Assembly: GCF_014696315.1 (NCBI RefSeq)
Contig: NZ_JACJPX010000028.1
Coordinates: 38,729 to 102,728 of the forward strand
Direction: 5' to 3'
DNA: 64,000 nt
Source: Calothrix membranacea FACHB-236
GTDB lineage: Bacteria; Cyanobacteriota; Cyanobacteriia; Cyanobacteriales; Nostocaceae
Shown here: one piece after another, positions 18,501-27,159 of the stretch
Position numbering within the stretch: position 1 is the stretch's first letter
Layout: each line of letters starts with the position of its first letter
Translations under genes and position numbers: made by a program
The notes under the pieces: generated by a model
What the model saw: the letters and a program-made list of their open reading frames with translations, nothing else
What the model was told of the DNA's origin: nothing
Database searches by the model: none

Positions 18501-21024
18501 AGGATTTCTGAGCAAAAGCAATCAATGGGGTGTGGAATGCTGCGGATACAGGTAGTAATACAGCCGCACAACCTTTGTCATGCAATACTTGGCGCACTTT
18601 CGCAATTTCGGCGGTGGGGCCAGCTAACACCACTTGGGAAGGAGAATTGATATTAGCAATTAACACCTGAGGGTAATGTCTAACAATCGCTTCTACCTTG
18701 GCAATGTCTTCTTTGACTGCCAACATACTACCGCGATCGTGGTCTGGGTCTTCGGGAGCCGCCATTGCTTGACCACGTGCTTTCACCAGGAACAAGTAAT
18801 CTTCTTCGCTTAATACACCCGCAGCCCATAAAGCTGTTAGTTCACCAAAGCTGTGTCCTGCAACAAAATCGGATTTGAAACCAGCTTGTTGCAGAATTTT
18901 ATACAGCCCAGCACTCAATACCCCAATTGCGGGTTGAGCGTATTCTGTACGCTGTAAAGCGGCTACTTGAGCATTCTTTTCTGTTTCTTCAAATGCTGGG
19001 TTGGGGAAGACAATTTCCGACAATGAGCGCAAGTTATCTTTCAGCAACAGGCTGTCCATTTTGCTGTAAAGACGACGCATTTGGGGGAAGTTCATCACCA
19101 ATTCCCGGCCCATCTCTAAATATTGAGAACCTTGACCAGAGAACAGCGCCACAACTTTACCAGCCAAATTCATTCCCGATGAACGGAAATAAATACCTTG
19201 GGGATGCTCCCAAGAAATAGCTGCGCCTTTGTGCTTCAGCCAATCCAAACTAATTTGCAATAACTTGCAAGCTTCTTGCAGATTTTCAGCGACAAAACCA
19301 ACTCTCGCAGATGTTTGGGGAATTTCTTGTGCTGTAGAATCTTGAATCAACAGAGCATAATGTCTGTCGCCGTCCTTAGACTGCAACTTCGCCAAGGTTT
19401 CTTCGCACTTGGAGATTAGTTGAGCAGAAGTCCCAGCAAACAGCAGAATTTCCGCAGGTGCATTGTGTAAGCGGTAAGGCTTATCTTGTTCGGCTTCGTA
19501 TTCTTCCAAAACTACGTGGTAATTTGTCCCGCCAAAACCAAAGGAACTCACACCAGCACGTCTTGGCGCGTCACCTTCGGCGCGAATCCAAGGTCTGGTT
19601 TCTGTATTCAAATAAAAGGAGGAATTTTTAATGTTGAGTTTGGGGTTTGGCTCGGTAATGTTAATTGTTGGTGGCAATATCTTGTGATGTAATGCCAAAG
19701 CAGTTTTAATTAAACTTGCTGCACCCGCAGCCGCTTTTGTATGTCCAATTTGGGACTTTACGCTACCCAGTGCAATGTGCTGTTTCTTTGAATCATGTTC
19801 GTTAAAGAAATCTCGCAACGAACCGAATTCTGTGGGGTCGCCAGCCATTGTCCCTGTACCATGTGCTTCCATCAAGCCAACGGTAGCAGGAGAAAAGCCT
19901 GCATCTTCATAAGCACGTTCTAAGGCTTTGATTTGACCTTCTTTGCGGGGAGCATAAATACTCTTGTAGCGTCCATCGCTAGAAGTACCAATACCTTTAA
20001 TCACTGCATAGATTTTATCGTTGTCCCGTTCCGCATCTTCTAAGCGCTTGAGGACAATCATCCCGATACCTTCACCCAGCATCATCCCATCGGACTTAGC
20101 ATCAAAAGGTTTCACATTCTCGCTAGGAGAAACAGCCGGGGTTTTGCTGAAGGAAATGTAAGCCATGATGGTGTTGTCTGTGTCTACACCACCAGTCAGC
20201 ATCATATCGCTGCGATACTCAACTAGTTCACTAATCGCCAATTTCAAAGCACCGAAGGAACTAGCACAAGCTGCGTCAACTACACAGTTCATTCCGCCAA
20301 AATTTAGACGGTTGGCGATTCGGCCAGCGACAACGTTGGCTAACATCCCCGGGAATGCATTCTCATCCCACTTAACGTAAGCGCTTTTGATTTTTTCGAT
20401 AATTTTGGCGGTATCTTCATCAGATAAACCACTGCTTTTCAGTGCTTTTTCCCAAACTGGATATTCTAACCTGGCTGAAAGTGGCATACCTAATTGCTTC
20501 GCCATCGCCACGCCGAGGATTACACCCACCATTTCGCGGTTAAAATCACGCGTGTCACCATAACCAGCATCTTCCATTGCTTCTTTCGCAACCACTAAAC
20601 TTAATAGTTGCGATACGTCGGTAACTTCTAAAATGCTGGGGGGAATACCGAATTCCATTGGGTTAAAATCAACCTCAGGAATAAACCCGCCGCGTTTGCA
20701 ATAGGTTTTATCTTCAGGTGTTCTGGGATTTGGATCGTAGTAATCTTTAACGCTCCAGTGGGTTTCTGGAACATCTGTAATACAGTCGGCTTTGCTAATA
20801 ATATTGCGCCAATATTCCCGTAAATTCCGTGATTTAGGAAATAAAGATGCCATCCCAATAATGGCTATAGGATTTTGTTGTAATTGTCTGTTAATCTTGT
20901 TAATGGAAATTGGCTTATCCGACTTCACTTTTTTCTCCTCTATAAACTTAATCAAAGTCTTTTCACAACTGTTGATCTGGGCTTCTAAATCAGCCAAGGC
21001 AGTATCAATGGAATTAGCAGACAT
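15532..21024 (-). CDS. large iterative type I PKS: KS-AT-ACP-ACP-partial KR (HglE/PfaA-like)
   Basis: About 1830 residues. The KS domain comes first (about 50-510) with Cys253 in VDAACASSFG, His388 in MEAHGTGTMAGD and His428 in SQIGHTKAAAG. An AT follows (about 620-930) with FSGQGSQYLEMG and the nucleophile GHSFGE (Ser725). A long linker holds three copies of a PASEVT-type repeat and two related helical segments (VHEQYL / IHEQYL). Two tandem acyl carrier domains each carry GIDSIKRVEILG. The C-terminal 200 residues look like the structural half of a KR. The frame opens at a TTG (21087), but the ATG at 21024 (MSANSIDT) suits the family better. It is the first gene of the cluster and resembles HglE of heterocyst glycolipid synthase and PfaA of PUFA synthase. 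Confidence 0.9.
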   Translation of the reverse strand: MSANSIDTALADLEAQINSCEKTLIKFIEEKKVKSDKPISINKINRQLQQNPIAIIGMASLFPKSRNLREYWRNIISKADCITDVPETHWSVKDYYDPNPRTPEDKTYCKRGGFIPEVDFNPMEFGIPPSILEVTDVSQLLSLVVAKEAMEDAGYGDTRDFNREMVGVILGVAMAKQLGMPLSARLEYPVWEKALKSSGLSDEDTAKIIEKIKSAYVKWDENAFPGMLANVVAGRIANRLNFGGMNCVVDAACASSFGALKLAISELVEYRSDMMLTGGVDTDNTIMAYISFSKTPAVSPSENVKPFDAKSDGMMLGEGIGMIVLKRLEDAERDNDKIYAVIKGIGTSSDGRYKSIYAPRKEGQIKALERAYEDAGFSPATVGLMEAHGTGTMAGDPTEFGSLRDFFNEHDSKKQHIALGSVKSQIGHTKAAAGAASLIKTALALHHKILPPTINITEPNPKLNIKNSSFYLNTETRPWIRAEGDAPRRAGVSSFGFGGTNYHVVLEEYEAEQDKPYRLHNAPAEILLFAGTSAQLISKCEETLAKLQSKDGDRHYALLIQDSTAQEIPQTSARVGFVAENLQEACKLLQISLDWLKHKGAAISWEHPQGIYFRSSGMNLAGKVVALFSGQGSQYLEMGRELVMNFPQMRRLYSKMDSLLLKDNLRSLSEIVFPNPAFEETEKNAQVAALQRTEYAQPAIGVLSAGLYKILQQAGFKSDFVAGHSFGELTALWAAGVLSEEDYLFLVKARGQAMAAPEDPDHDRGSMLAVKEDIAKVEAIVRHYPQVLIANINSPSQVVLAGPTAEIAKVRQVLHDKGCAAVLLPVSAAFHTPLIAFAQKSFAIATKSVKFQIPQIPVFSNVSGQKYPQEAPAIQKVLESHLSNSVLFKQEIENIYAAGGYCFVEFGPRRILSNLVKDILGDRPHLTISLNPSTQKNSDRSLREAAVQMRVVGMNLQNLDPYQLAPALPVPENEKKKALTVKLNGINFVSEKTKNAFPQALQNGHKVKLAAPASEVTVTPAVSKPASEVTITPAVSAPASEVTITPAISAPAPAPVNIEPVSPTPIQTNGHKKTAPTPVMNGVAYAPQPKPQMNPATLLQTPAQESKMQTPEKPVNYQRVLESLEYLLAQFQNNQSENLQVHEQYLNHQMEYAKTFFQLMQQQNALLAEAKTSGETAKLKQVVMESLERSMMQFHSQQGETLRIHEQYLQEQIAYTKNFFQLIQQEYSHLVAGEEITLPQVTLPFVSEAVTEAPVPPTAKIVETLTAPVVEPKVEPVAKNGSAPKILEPQPEPVAEIPAPPVVEIPPQPVVEIPAPVAETVTFIPEPAPVAAPAPASSTIDLSQLGTNLLSITSEKTGYPIEMLEMDMDMEADLGIDSIKRVEILGGLQELYPDLPKPNLEELAEKRTIGQVVEYLQNHASGNVAVAAPVPEVAEIPPVVAPVATVVTAPEPVAPVAVVAAPEPVVPLSEVVSFAPEVETTTETTTSADYADIGQTLLNITSEKTGYPVEMLELEMDMEADLGIDSIKRVEILGAMQEMYPDLPKPNIEELGDLRTIGQIVDYLQKLAGGEKKKHEFEFDNEPIIDVEHNVQRLPIKLKYLPQPDYLDFNLPEGHIALVTDDGSLTTSVVVQSLVDKGWKVVVLSFPQAVIPQQALLPPGVTRITLVDLSEQLLQDKLSAITSNIGSIGAFIHIHPVFQVSHTKTLPYIEQEKAIVKHVFFMAKHLKKSLNEAARYGRSCFITVARLDGAFGFEHNTNFGVIGAGLAGLTKTMRWEWPKVYTRAVDISPTLDAQQSAQHIIAELHDSNLYLSEVGYGAQGRVTLITSSDK

Positions 21025-21429
21025 AGGACATAACGAATCTGAAGGACTTTGAATTGCATAGCCACAGAAATGTCTGTTACTGTACAATAATGAAAGCTAT
21101 CTGTTTGACGAGCAGCTAGCTATCCTATCTGCAAAAGCTAAATGCTTTTTTGGGAATTTACACCACACAAAATAAGTAAAGGATGAAGGATAAAGGCTAA
21201 AAGCTAAAGGGTGAATGCAATACTATTCGGTTAAGCGTTTTGAACTCAAAATTGGTGTTGGGAAAAGGTTAAAGGTTAAGGGCTTCGCCGTGAGCGTCAG
21301 CCGAACGGTTAAAGGTTGATTTTTTCCCTTTTCCCATTCCCCTTGTTCCCCTTAACCGACAAGTATTGAGGGTGAATCATATTTCACACTTCAACCTACA
21401 CACTTGATCAAGCAGTGATTTTGAAAATC

Positions 21430-21708
21430 CTAGACAACGCCCGACTCTTGATATTGTGGTAGCAAGTCAATGACGTTGTTGAAATTACTAAAATAGTCTT
21501 GAAGCGCTGTAGCAGCTTGACCTGTGAATTCTAGCCATTCGTAATGATAGATATTTTGGGCAACTGCATCCCACTGAAGCAAGGGAAACTTAGGAGTAGC
21601 TATTAGGACAGAAACGCTCTTTTCTCCCAAACTAGTTTGACTATCTAAGTTGATTGCAGCCACATAGCTGGTGTTAATGACAACGTTCTGTATCTTGATA
21701 AATGTCAT
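21430..21708 (-). CDS. small hypothetical protein, 92 aa
   Basis: A 92-residue protein starting at an ATG, beginning MTFIKIQNVVINTSYV. It has no TM segment, signal peptide or motif I recognise. The composition is that of a compact soluble beta-rich protein. It lies about 400 bp upstream of the PKS cluster on the same strand and could be an independent gene. A coding role is likely from codon use and length but not proven. Confidence 0.55.
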   Translation of the reverse strand: MTFIKIQNVVINTSYVAAINLDSQTSLGEKSVSVLIATPKFPLLQWDAVAQNIYHYEWLEFTGQAATALQDYFSNFNNVIDLLPQYQESGVV

Positions 21709-22316
21709 AGCCAGTTTCAGCTTCCAGGATAATGTATTTTATGCAATTCGCCCGATAGAAGTTGACAAGTTCGTTACAGAAAAAACCTCAATTTCACTCC
21801 GAATAGATGCAGTAATTTAAACATTAATCGAGCCTTTGTAAGGTGGTAACAATGCCGCTGGCTTTAGTTATTTCTTTCATACTCCCAAGAAAATAACTGA
21901 TTTACCTGCCGCTTTAAAAGACTTGAATTAATACAAACACTAGCACAATTTGCATCGAGCGAAGCGTCAGTTTAAAGGAATTTAAGAAAAAAAATTGAGT
22001 GTTGCTGACAAAAAGATTTGATTAAGGCTAAAGCACGAGTGTTAGCTTTAGCTTTGTTTGTCAACCTCATATTTGCTTGCTTATTTGCTAGATATTGATT
22101 AAATAACAATTACAATAATCACCGTAATAAATAAGTTAGATAGATAACGTTGTTATTGGTACAAAGATTGTATGAAGCATTAACCGTATTTTTTTCAACA
22201 TAACATCATATTTACCCAAAATTTTTTGATGTTTTATCAAGATAATTCAACTTAAACAAATAATAAGTGCTTTATAAAGCAAAGCTTAATTTTGATAAAG
22301 GTGCATTATAAACAGA

Positions 22317-22381
22317 TGGGAAATGGGGAATGGGGAATGAGTAATGAGTAATGAGCAATGGGTAATGAGTAATGGGGAATA
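22317..22381. repeat. STRR heptamer array (GAGTAAT/GGGGAAT)
   Basis: Tandem heptamers such as GGGGAAT, GAGTAAT, GAGCAAT and GGGTAAT, about nine units. Same family as the arrays near 38160, 39700 and 58200. Confidence 0.8.
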
Positions 22382-22429
22382 GTTAGGTGTAGTAGGCAGT
22401 CAAAAATTCATTAATTTTGCTGGGTTGCT

Positions 22430-22462
22430 AGATCCCCGACTTCTCTAAGAAGTCGGGGATCT
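22430..22462. repeat. 33-bp palindromic hairpin repeat
   Basis: AGATCCCCGACTTCT pairs with AGAAGTCGGGGATCT over a very short loop. A second copy lies at 36643-36675, so it is an interspersed hairpin and not a gene-specific terminator. Confidence 0.8.
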
Positions 22463-22577
22463 GACCCATCGCAACTCGTCATCACTTTTGGATGTGTCGC
22501 CAACTACAGCAGTTTTGCTGTGCATCGCATATACTACTTTATGATGATTCTCAACAGAATTCTCTTAAAAGTCAGTA

Positions 22578-23015
22578 ATGAACAGCATCTTTACCCCCGA
22601 AGAAATTACTGCCCTCTCTGCGGAAATTGACCGCCAGTTAATAGAACTGCGCTCTGTTCCAGATTCAGAGCAAAAACAAGGAGATGATAAAATATCAGCT
22701 GAAAAGTTGCTGGTAAAACAAACGGCAGCAATTACACAAGTTACACAAGAAAATTCTCGGAGTTTTTTGCAGAAATTTGGACGCGCTGCTAAAAGTGATT
22801 TATGCGAAGAAGGGGGAATGCTGAATAAGCAGTGGCAGAAATGGGGTGATTTGGATAATAAGGATGCTGTGGAACGCTTGGGTGCGGTGTTGGTAACGAT
22901 GGGTTTTTCGGGGGATGTGTTATCTCCTTTAGTTGTGGCGGTAACGGTGATTATTATTCATATTGGGTTGAAGGCTTTTTGTGAAGATTATTCTGCGGAA
23001 GTGGATAATAAATGA
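22578..23015 (+). CDS. hypothetical protein with C-terminal membrane segment
   Basis: A 145-residue protein starting at an ATG (MNSIFTPEEITAL). The first 100 residues are polar and helical. One hydrophobic stretch near the C-terminus (LSPLVVAVTVIIIHIGL) could be a single TM helix, with a short tail after it. It is convergent with the CHAT/NB-ARC/TPR locus on the other strand. I recognise no family. Its position beside a STAND-type locus is suggestive only; nothing in the sequence shows they act together. Confidence 0.6.
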   Translation: MNSIFTPEEITALSAEIDRQLIELRSVPDSEQKQGDDKISAEKLLVKQTAAITQVTQENSRSFLQKFGRAAKSDLCEEGGMLNKQWQKWGDLDNKDAVERLGAVLVTMGFSGDVLSPLVVAVTVIIIHIGLKAFCEDYSAEVDNK

Positions 23016-23081
23016 ATTTTGTCTCACGCAGAGGCGCGGAGGCGCAGAGAGTAAGATTACTAGAAGTAAAAAATGCCCAAT

Positions 23082-23166
23082 TGTCATTGCGAATGCAGCG
23101 AAGCGGAATGAAGCAATCGCAAGGGCTGAGATTGCTTCGCTACACTCCGTTTCGCTCGCAATGACA
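23082..23166. repeat. imperfect palindromic repeat (TGTCATTGCGA type)
   Basis: Ends read TGTCATTGCGAATG and TCGCTCGCAATGACA, inverted with respect to each other, with internal inverted matches (AAGCAATCGC / GATTGCTTCGC). This is a common interspersed palindromic unit between convergent genes. Confidence 0.7.
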
Positions 23167-23171
23167 GTCCA

Positions 23172-23248
23172 GTAGGGTGTGTTATGCCGTAGGCTAACGC
23201 ACCTGAGATTTTTGGCGGTGCGTTGCGCTGCGCGACAACACACCCTAC
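23172..23248. repeat. palindromic repeat (GTAGGGTGTGTT type)
   Basis: Ends GTAGGGTGTGTTATGCCG and ACAACACACCCTAC are inverted repeats around GGTGCGTTGCGC. A related unit, interrupted by another repeat, lies at 36589-36728. Confidence 0.75.
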
Positions 23249-23267
23249 ATTTACGGCGAATTACGAA

Positions 23268-25850
23268 TTACGAATTATTTAATAACGCTGCAAGGGATTG
23301 AGGGTCGGCAATACCCCGCAGGATAGCGGAGATAATCATAGAATGTTCCGAATCTAACGGCTCGCACAGTATATTCTCATCTCGCTCGCCGGCTAAGATA
23401 CTACGGATGGCAGCAACGAGATTAACCCAACCTTTTTTTGCCATATTCTCCATCTCAATTTCTAGCTGTTCCCTGATTTCTGCATTATCCACAGCAGCTA
23501 CTGACCGTGCAATAAACTGCCCATGTTGCCGCAACTCATACTGTGTCCCCGGAAACGCCGCTTTTGCTTGCCTTGCTTGGCGACGATATTCTTTAGCTTG
23601 GGTGGTGTCGCCCTGCTTGTCGGCAATATTTGCCAAGGTGTCATAGATTTTCCAAATCTCAGATGCAGCTGGGTCTAAGGTTTTCATGATGGCTAACGCT
23701 TCTTCTGCCAATTGTCGGGCTTCGCTAAGGCGGTGGGGTTGATTTTGTAGTAGGTGAGCGAGGTTACCTAATACTAGAGATGCATTTGCTTGGTTTTCTA
23801 ATTGTTGAAATTGCTTCAAAGCCTTACGAAACCAAGCCTCTGCCTCTCCCAGTTTACCAGCAAGTGCATTTAGCAAGCCTAATTGACTCCAAGTACTTGC
23901 TGCACCTGCCAGATTTTCTAGAGATTCATCAATCCGTGCGGCTTCTCGGTAGGCATCTTCCGCAGCGTCCCACTGCTTGCCTTCTTCGTACACCATACCC
24001 AGTAGATGCCAAGCCGTGGCTTCTAGTGCTGGTTCGTTGAGTTGCTGAAAAGTAGTCAGTGCTTCCCTGTGACGCTGTTCTGCTTCTGGGAGGTTGCCTT
24101 GCAGTATAGCTAGAGTGCCGAGTTGCCCATTTGATGCCGCAGCGTCACGAGAGTCTCCAATTTCTTGGTAAATAGCTAATCCTGCTTCATAAGCAATGCG
24201 TGCCTCACCATAATCTCCCATATCTGTCAGCGCATCTGCCAATTTAGTCTGCAACGTTCCCATCAGTTTCTTGACATTATGAGACTGTTCCAACTGCTGC
24301 GCCACTGCTAACCCCTGACGGTAAATTTCTGCTGCTTGTGCTGTTTGTCTTTGGTATTCAAAGCACCGCCCCAGTCTAACCAAAGTAACACAGCGGTTAT
24401 AACTTGGTTGCTCGCCTAACTCTGCCAGTATTTCACTAAACACCTGCGCTGCCTGTTGATAGCGACCTGTATCGAATAATTGCTCGCCTGAATTCTGACG
24501 GCTGAGATACCATGTATAGGAACCGACTTCCCCAATTAACTGAGCAATCCGTTGATTTAGTCTAGCGCGATCGCGGTTAAGTCCAAAGTTACCAAGAAAT
24601 TTGTTTACCTTGTCAACAAAGTTTACTGCCCATTCTGCACCTGCATCCAACGCGCCATCAACTGCATAAAGTAAATTCGGTAATTCCTGTTGGGCAATGG
24701 TACGAACTCCATGAGGATTTTTGCTATCTTCAAAATACAAAGCGTGAGAAAGTTGATAATAACACTCTTGATAACGGGCAAGCAGTTGTGTCTGTGCTTC
24801 TGGGGATAAGCGCGGCCACAAGGCAGGGGCTAAGGTGGGGTGAAATTTGAGAAAACGCTCATCAACTTGAATTAAACCAGTGGCTTCTAATGCTGGGCGC
24901 AAAGTTTGCCACTGTGACTCAGAAAGTTCTGTAATTTCCAGCAAGTAAGCTTCAAACGCCCCGCCCTGAAACACTCCTAAACGAGGCAACAACTGCATTG
25001 CTTCAGCATCCAACCGTTCTAAAGATAAATTCAATGATGCCAATAGGGGATTATCTGGTGTTTGGGCAATCAACGCTTCTAAGCGTTTCCCCAACTCTGC
25101 CGGGCGGCGGGTTTTCAATTGTCTTGCTAACAAACCAATGGACAGGGGATGGAAATTAACCAGTTTAAAAAATCTCAACAACACTTCGCGTTTAGGTGGG
25201 TCAAATTCGGGTGCTGGTGGCAGTTTCATCAAACTCTGGAAATACGCTAGGGCATCTTCTTCTGCCAAACCTCCCAAAGGTAAAGAGATATGTTTGCGAC
25301 TGCCTTCTGTGGGATAATCGGGATGGTGAAAATCTGGTGTGCGCGTGGTGAGTAATACCCGACATTCCCCAACCTCAGACCACTGTTTTGCCACGGTTAA
25401 CAGTTCCTGGAGAGGTTCGGCTGGCAAGGTTTCTAAGTTATCTAAAATCAGCAATGTGGCTTGGTTACGCAACGCCTGAGTTGCCGCCGCCCCATCAATT
25501 AAACTCTCGTCTAACACTGTCGCTAGGGTGCTAACTGCCCAGCCTACAGCATCCACACCACCAAAGGCAGCATAATCAACAAAACAGACTTTCTCAAACA
25601 TCCCCGTGCGGTGTAACCAGCGTCCTGCTTCCTGGACAAGATAGGTTTTTCCCTGACCACCAAAACCCGATACTGTGAGGCGGCGCGTTCCCTGCACAAA
25701 CAATCTTTCTATCTGCCACAATTCCCGGCTACGACCGAAGAATCCAGCTTCTTGTAAATCCGGCAAGTTTCCCCATTTTGGTGACTCGCCGCTTTCTTGG
25801 TTGTTCAAGTCTTGCTGCAATAAGGGCGTATCCCCAGCCGCTTGATACAA
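23268..25850 (-). CDS. NB-ARC/STAND ATPase with TPR repeats (3' part of a split CHAT protein)
   Basis: An 860-residue frame. A P-loop GFGGQGKT (about residues 62-69) begins an NB-ARC/AAA-type NTPase; LLILDNLETL is the Walker B region and CRVLLTTRTPDF a sensor-like strand. A winged-helix region follows, and then at least seven tetratricopeptide repeats (about 430-750), e.g. ARIAYEAGLAIYQEIGD. STAND proteins of this type are signal-sensing switches. The only upstream start is a weak TTG at 25850. This frame continues directly, in phase, from the CHAT frame upstream, separated by one TAG at 25863-25865. Family members usually have CHAT, NB-ARC and TPR in one chain. It may be silent, separately translated or reached by readthrough. 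Confidence 0.8.
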   Translation of the reverse strand: MYQAAGDTPLLQQDLNNQESGESPKWGNLPDLQEAGFFGRSRELWQIERLFVQGTRRLTVSGFGGQGKTYLVQEAGRWLHRTGMFEKVCFVDYAAFGGVDAVGWAVSTLATVLDESLIDGAAATQALRNQATLLILDNLETLPAEPLQELLTVAKQWSEVGECRVLLTTRTPDFHHPDYPTEGSRKHISLPLGGLAEEDALAYFQSLMKLPPAPEFDPPKREVLLRFFKLVNFHPLSIGLLARQLKTRRPAELGKRLEALIAQTPDNPLLASLNLSLERLDAEAMQLLPRLGVFQGGAFEAYLLEITELSESQWQTLRPALEATGLIQVDERFLKFHPTLAPALWPRLSPEAQTQLLARYQECYYQLSHALYFEDSKNPHGVRTIAQQELPNLLYAVDGALDAGAEWAVNFVDKVNKFLGNFGLNRDRARLNQRIAQLIGEVGSYTWYLSRQNSGEQLFDTGRYQQAAQVFSEILAELGEQPSYNRCVTLVRLGRCFEYQRQTAQAAEIYRQGLAVAQQLEQSHNVKKLMGTLQTKLADALTDMGDYGEARIAYEAGLAIYQEIGDSRDAAASNGQLGTLAILQGNLPEAEQRHREALTTFQQLNEPALEATAWHLLGMVYEEGKQWDAAEDAYREAARIDESLENLAGAASTWSQLGLLNALAGKLGEAEAWFRKALKQFQQLENQANASLVLGNLAHLLQNQPHRLSEARQLAEEALAIMKTLDPAASEIWKIYDTLANIADKQGDTTQAKEYRRQARQAKAAFPGTQYELRQHGQFIARSVAAVDNAEIREQLEIEMENMAKKGWVNLVAAIRSILAGERDENILCEPLDSEHSMIISAILRGIADPQSLAALLNNS

Positions 25851-25862
25851 GGCAGGTAAAAA

Positions 25863-27020
25863 CTAATCTTGCAATTTTAACTGTACCCGGTTCTCACCCC
25901 GTTGCCGTTCTCCCCGTAGTTGGTTGAGATACAAGTCTCGCCGCGCATTATCTAATGCTTCACCCATACCAGCACCAGATACTAAACCCTGATAAAACTT
26001 GGCAAACAGTTGTTGGGCAGTTGTCACTAATATCGAATGAGTCATTGCCAAGACTGTGGGAATACCTGCATGGGTTAACCTAGCGGCTACACTACCCATT
26101 GCATCTTCTCCATCTTCGCCACCCATCGCCGCCGACTGACAGGCAGACAAAACAATTAACCCCACCCTTTGCCGATTCAGCATATCACCCAAGGTTTCGG
26201 CAGTAATCAGGGCTTTTTTCCCTTCTTTATCCTCAAATAACAAATAACCTATATTGCCGCCGTTCTCGTTCCCGCCTTTAGTTAATCCCACCGGGTCGCT
26301 ATGTTTAGCCTGTTCTTGGAAACGCCCATCTAAATCAAATACCCCATGACCGTCAAAATGCACAATATCAACAGGGGGTTGGCGCGAGTCTTCTAGCCGC
26401 GCTACTAAATTATCCAAGGTGGCTGGACGCAAAAATTCTACCTCAACTCTTCCGGCTGCTGCTTGTTGAATGGCGTTCAAAACTGCCATTGCTTCACCAC
26501 GGGGGTCAATAAATCCCGCATCACTGGGACGACTGACCACAAACAATAACCGCAAACGGTCTTTGACTTGCACTTTAAACGGTCTGCGTCCACCCCCTGC
26601 ACCAGCCAAGCGGCGACGAATCGAAATGCGGGGATTTTCGTGAAACAAATAAGTACCTTGTGGGTCGCATAACAATTCCCAAGGCAGCGATAAAATTACT
26701 GGATGACTAGCGCTGATTGTTAATAAGCGTCCTGGTTGATTTTCATCTTGAAAATAATTAAACAGCCGTTGAGCAGTCCGATGTTGAAAAACCGCATTAA
26801 ATAAATCTTCGCCCCATTGCCGGAATTTTTTTGCTATCCCTTCCGCCCGTTTATCGTCTACATCCGTTGTGTAACGTGCCGCATAGGTTTCTAAGTACCA
26901 GCGAATCTCTTCTCTGTCTGCTGCACTCAACGGTGAGGCAAAATCCAGCCTATCAGTGTCTTGCCCATCAAATTTTACAATGACTTGATGATTCTCTGGG
27001 AAGCTGAGATTTAATTCCAT
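25863..27020 (-). CDS. CHAT-domain caspase-like protease (5' part of a split protein)
   Basis: A 385-residue protein starting at an ATG (MELNLSFPEN). The C-terminal two thirds are a CHAT (caspase HetF-associated with TPRs) domain with the catalytic dyad visible: His225 in HFDGHGVFDLDG and Cys294 in LIVLSACQSAAMG. The N-terminal 140 residues carry the usual preceding region (SLPWELLCDP). The frame ends with TAG at 25863-25865. The same frame then continues as FLPALYQAAGD into the NB-ARC-TPR region. In intact relatives a Trp is commonly found at this junction, so a TGG to TAG change is the simplest explanation. As it stands the cell would make a CHAT domain freed of its switch, or a full protein by readthrough. 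Confidence 0.82.
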   Translation of the reverse strand: MELNLSFPENHQVIVKFDGQDTDRLDFASPLSAADREEIRWYLETYAARYTTDVDDKRAEGIAKKFRQWGEDLFNAVFQHRTAQRLFNYFQDENQPGRLLTISASHPVILSLPWELLCDPQGTYLFHENPRISIRRRLAGAGGGRRPFKVQVKDRLRLLFVVSRPSDAGFIDPRGEAMAVLNAIQQAAAGRVEVEFLRPATLDNLVARLEDSRQPPVDIVHFDGHGVFDLDGRFQEQAKHSDPVGLTKGGNENGGNIGYLLFEDKEGKKALITAETLGDMLNRQRVGLIVLSACQSAAMGGEDGEDAMGSVAARLTHAGIPTVLAMTHSILVTTAQQLFAKFYQGLVSGAGMGEALDNARRDLYLNQLRGERQRGENRVQLKLQD

Positions 27021-27120
27021 AGTCGGCTGTGTGGGCGTGGCAGGTTATTTGAGATAATACAAACTTTTTAGCCTAAATTCCGTAATAATGCTAGGCGATC
27101 GCGTTTCCTTATATTCTAGA

Positions 27121-27141
27121 GGGCATGGCAGTGCCATGCCC
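27121..27141. repeat. 21-bp palindrome (GGGCATGGC type)
   Basis: GGGCATGGCAGTGCCATGCCC, preceded by TCTAGA and followed by CTACAATCG. It equals the central core of the MITE-like family described below, here without its terminal repeats. Similar bare cores lie at about 30546-30568, 41158-41179 and 61594-61614. Confidence 0.7.
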
Positions 27142-27159
27142 CTACAATCGTTAAGTCAA

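Larger units (their letters stand above)
21709..22577. other. 870-bp intergenic region
   Basis: No gene seen. It contains AT-rich sequence, an STRR array near 22317-22381, and a near-perfect 33-bp palindrome at 22430-22462. Both 5' ends of the flanking genes face this gap, so their promoters should lie here. Confidence 0.6.

Noticed and set aside
22929..23243. Frames crossing the palindromic units near 23.1 kb
   Set aside because: They are made of interspersed repeat sequence and overlap the end of a better-supported gene.
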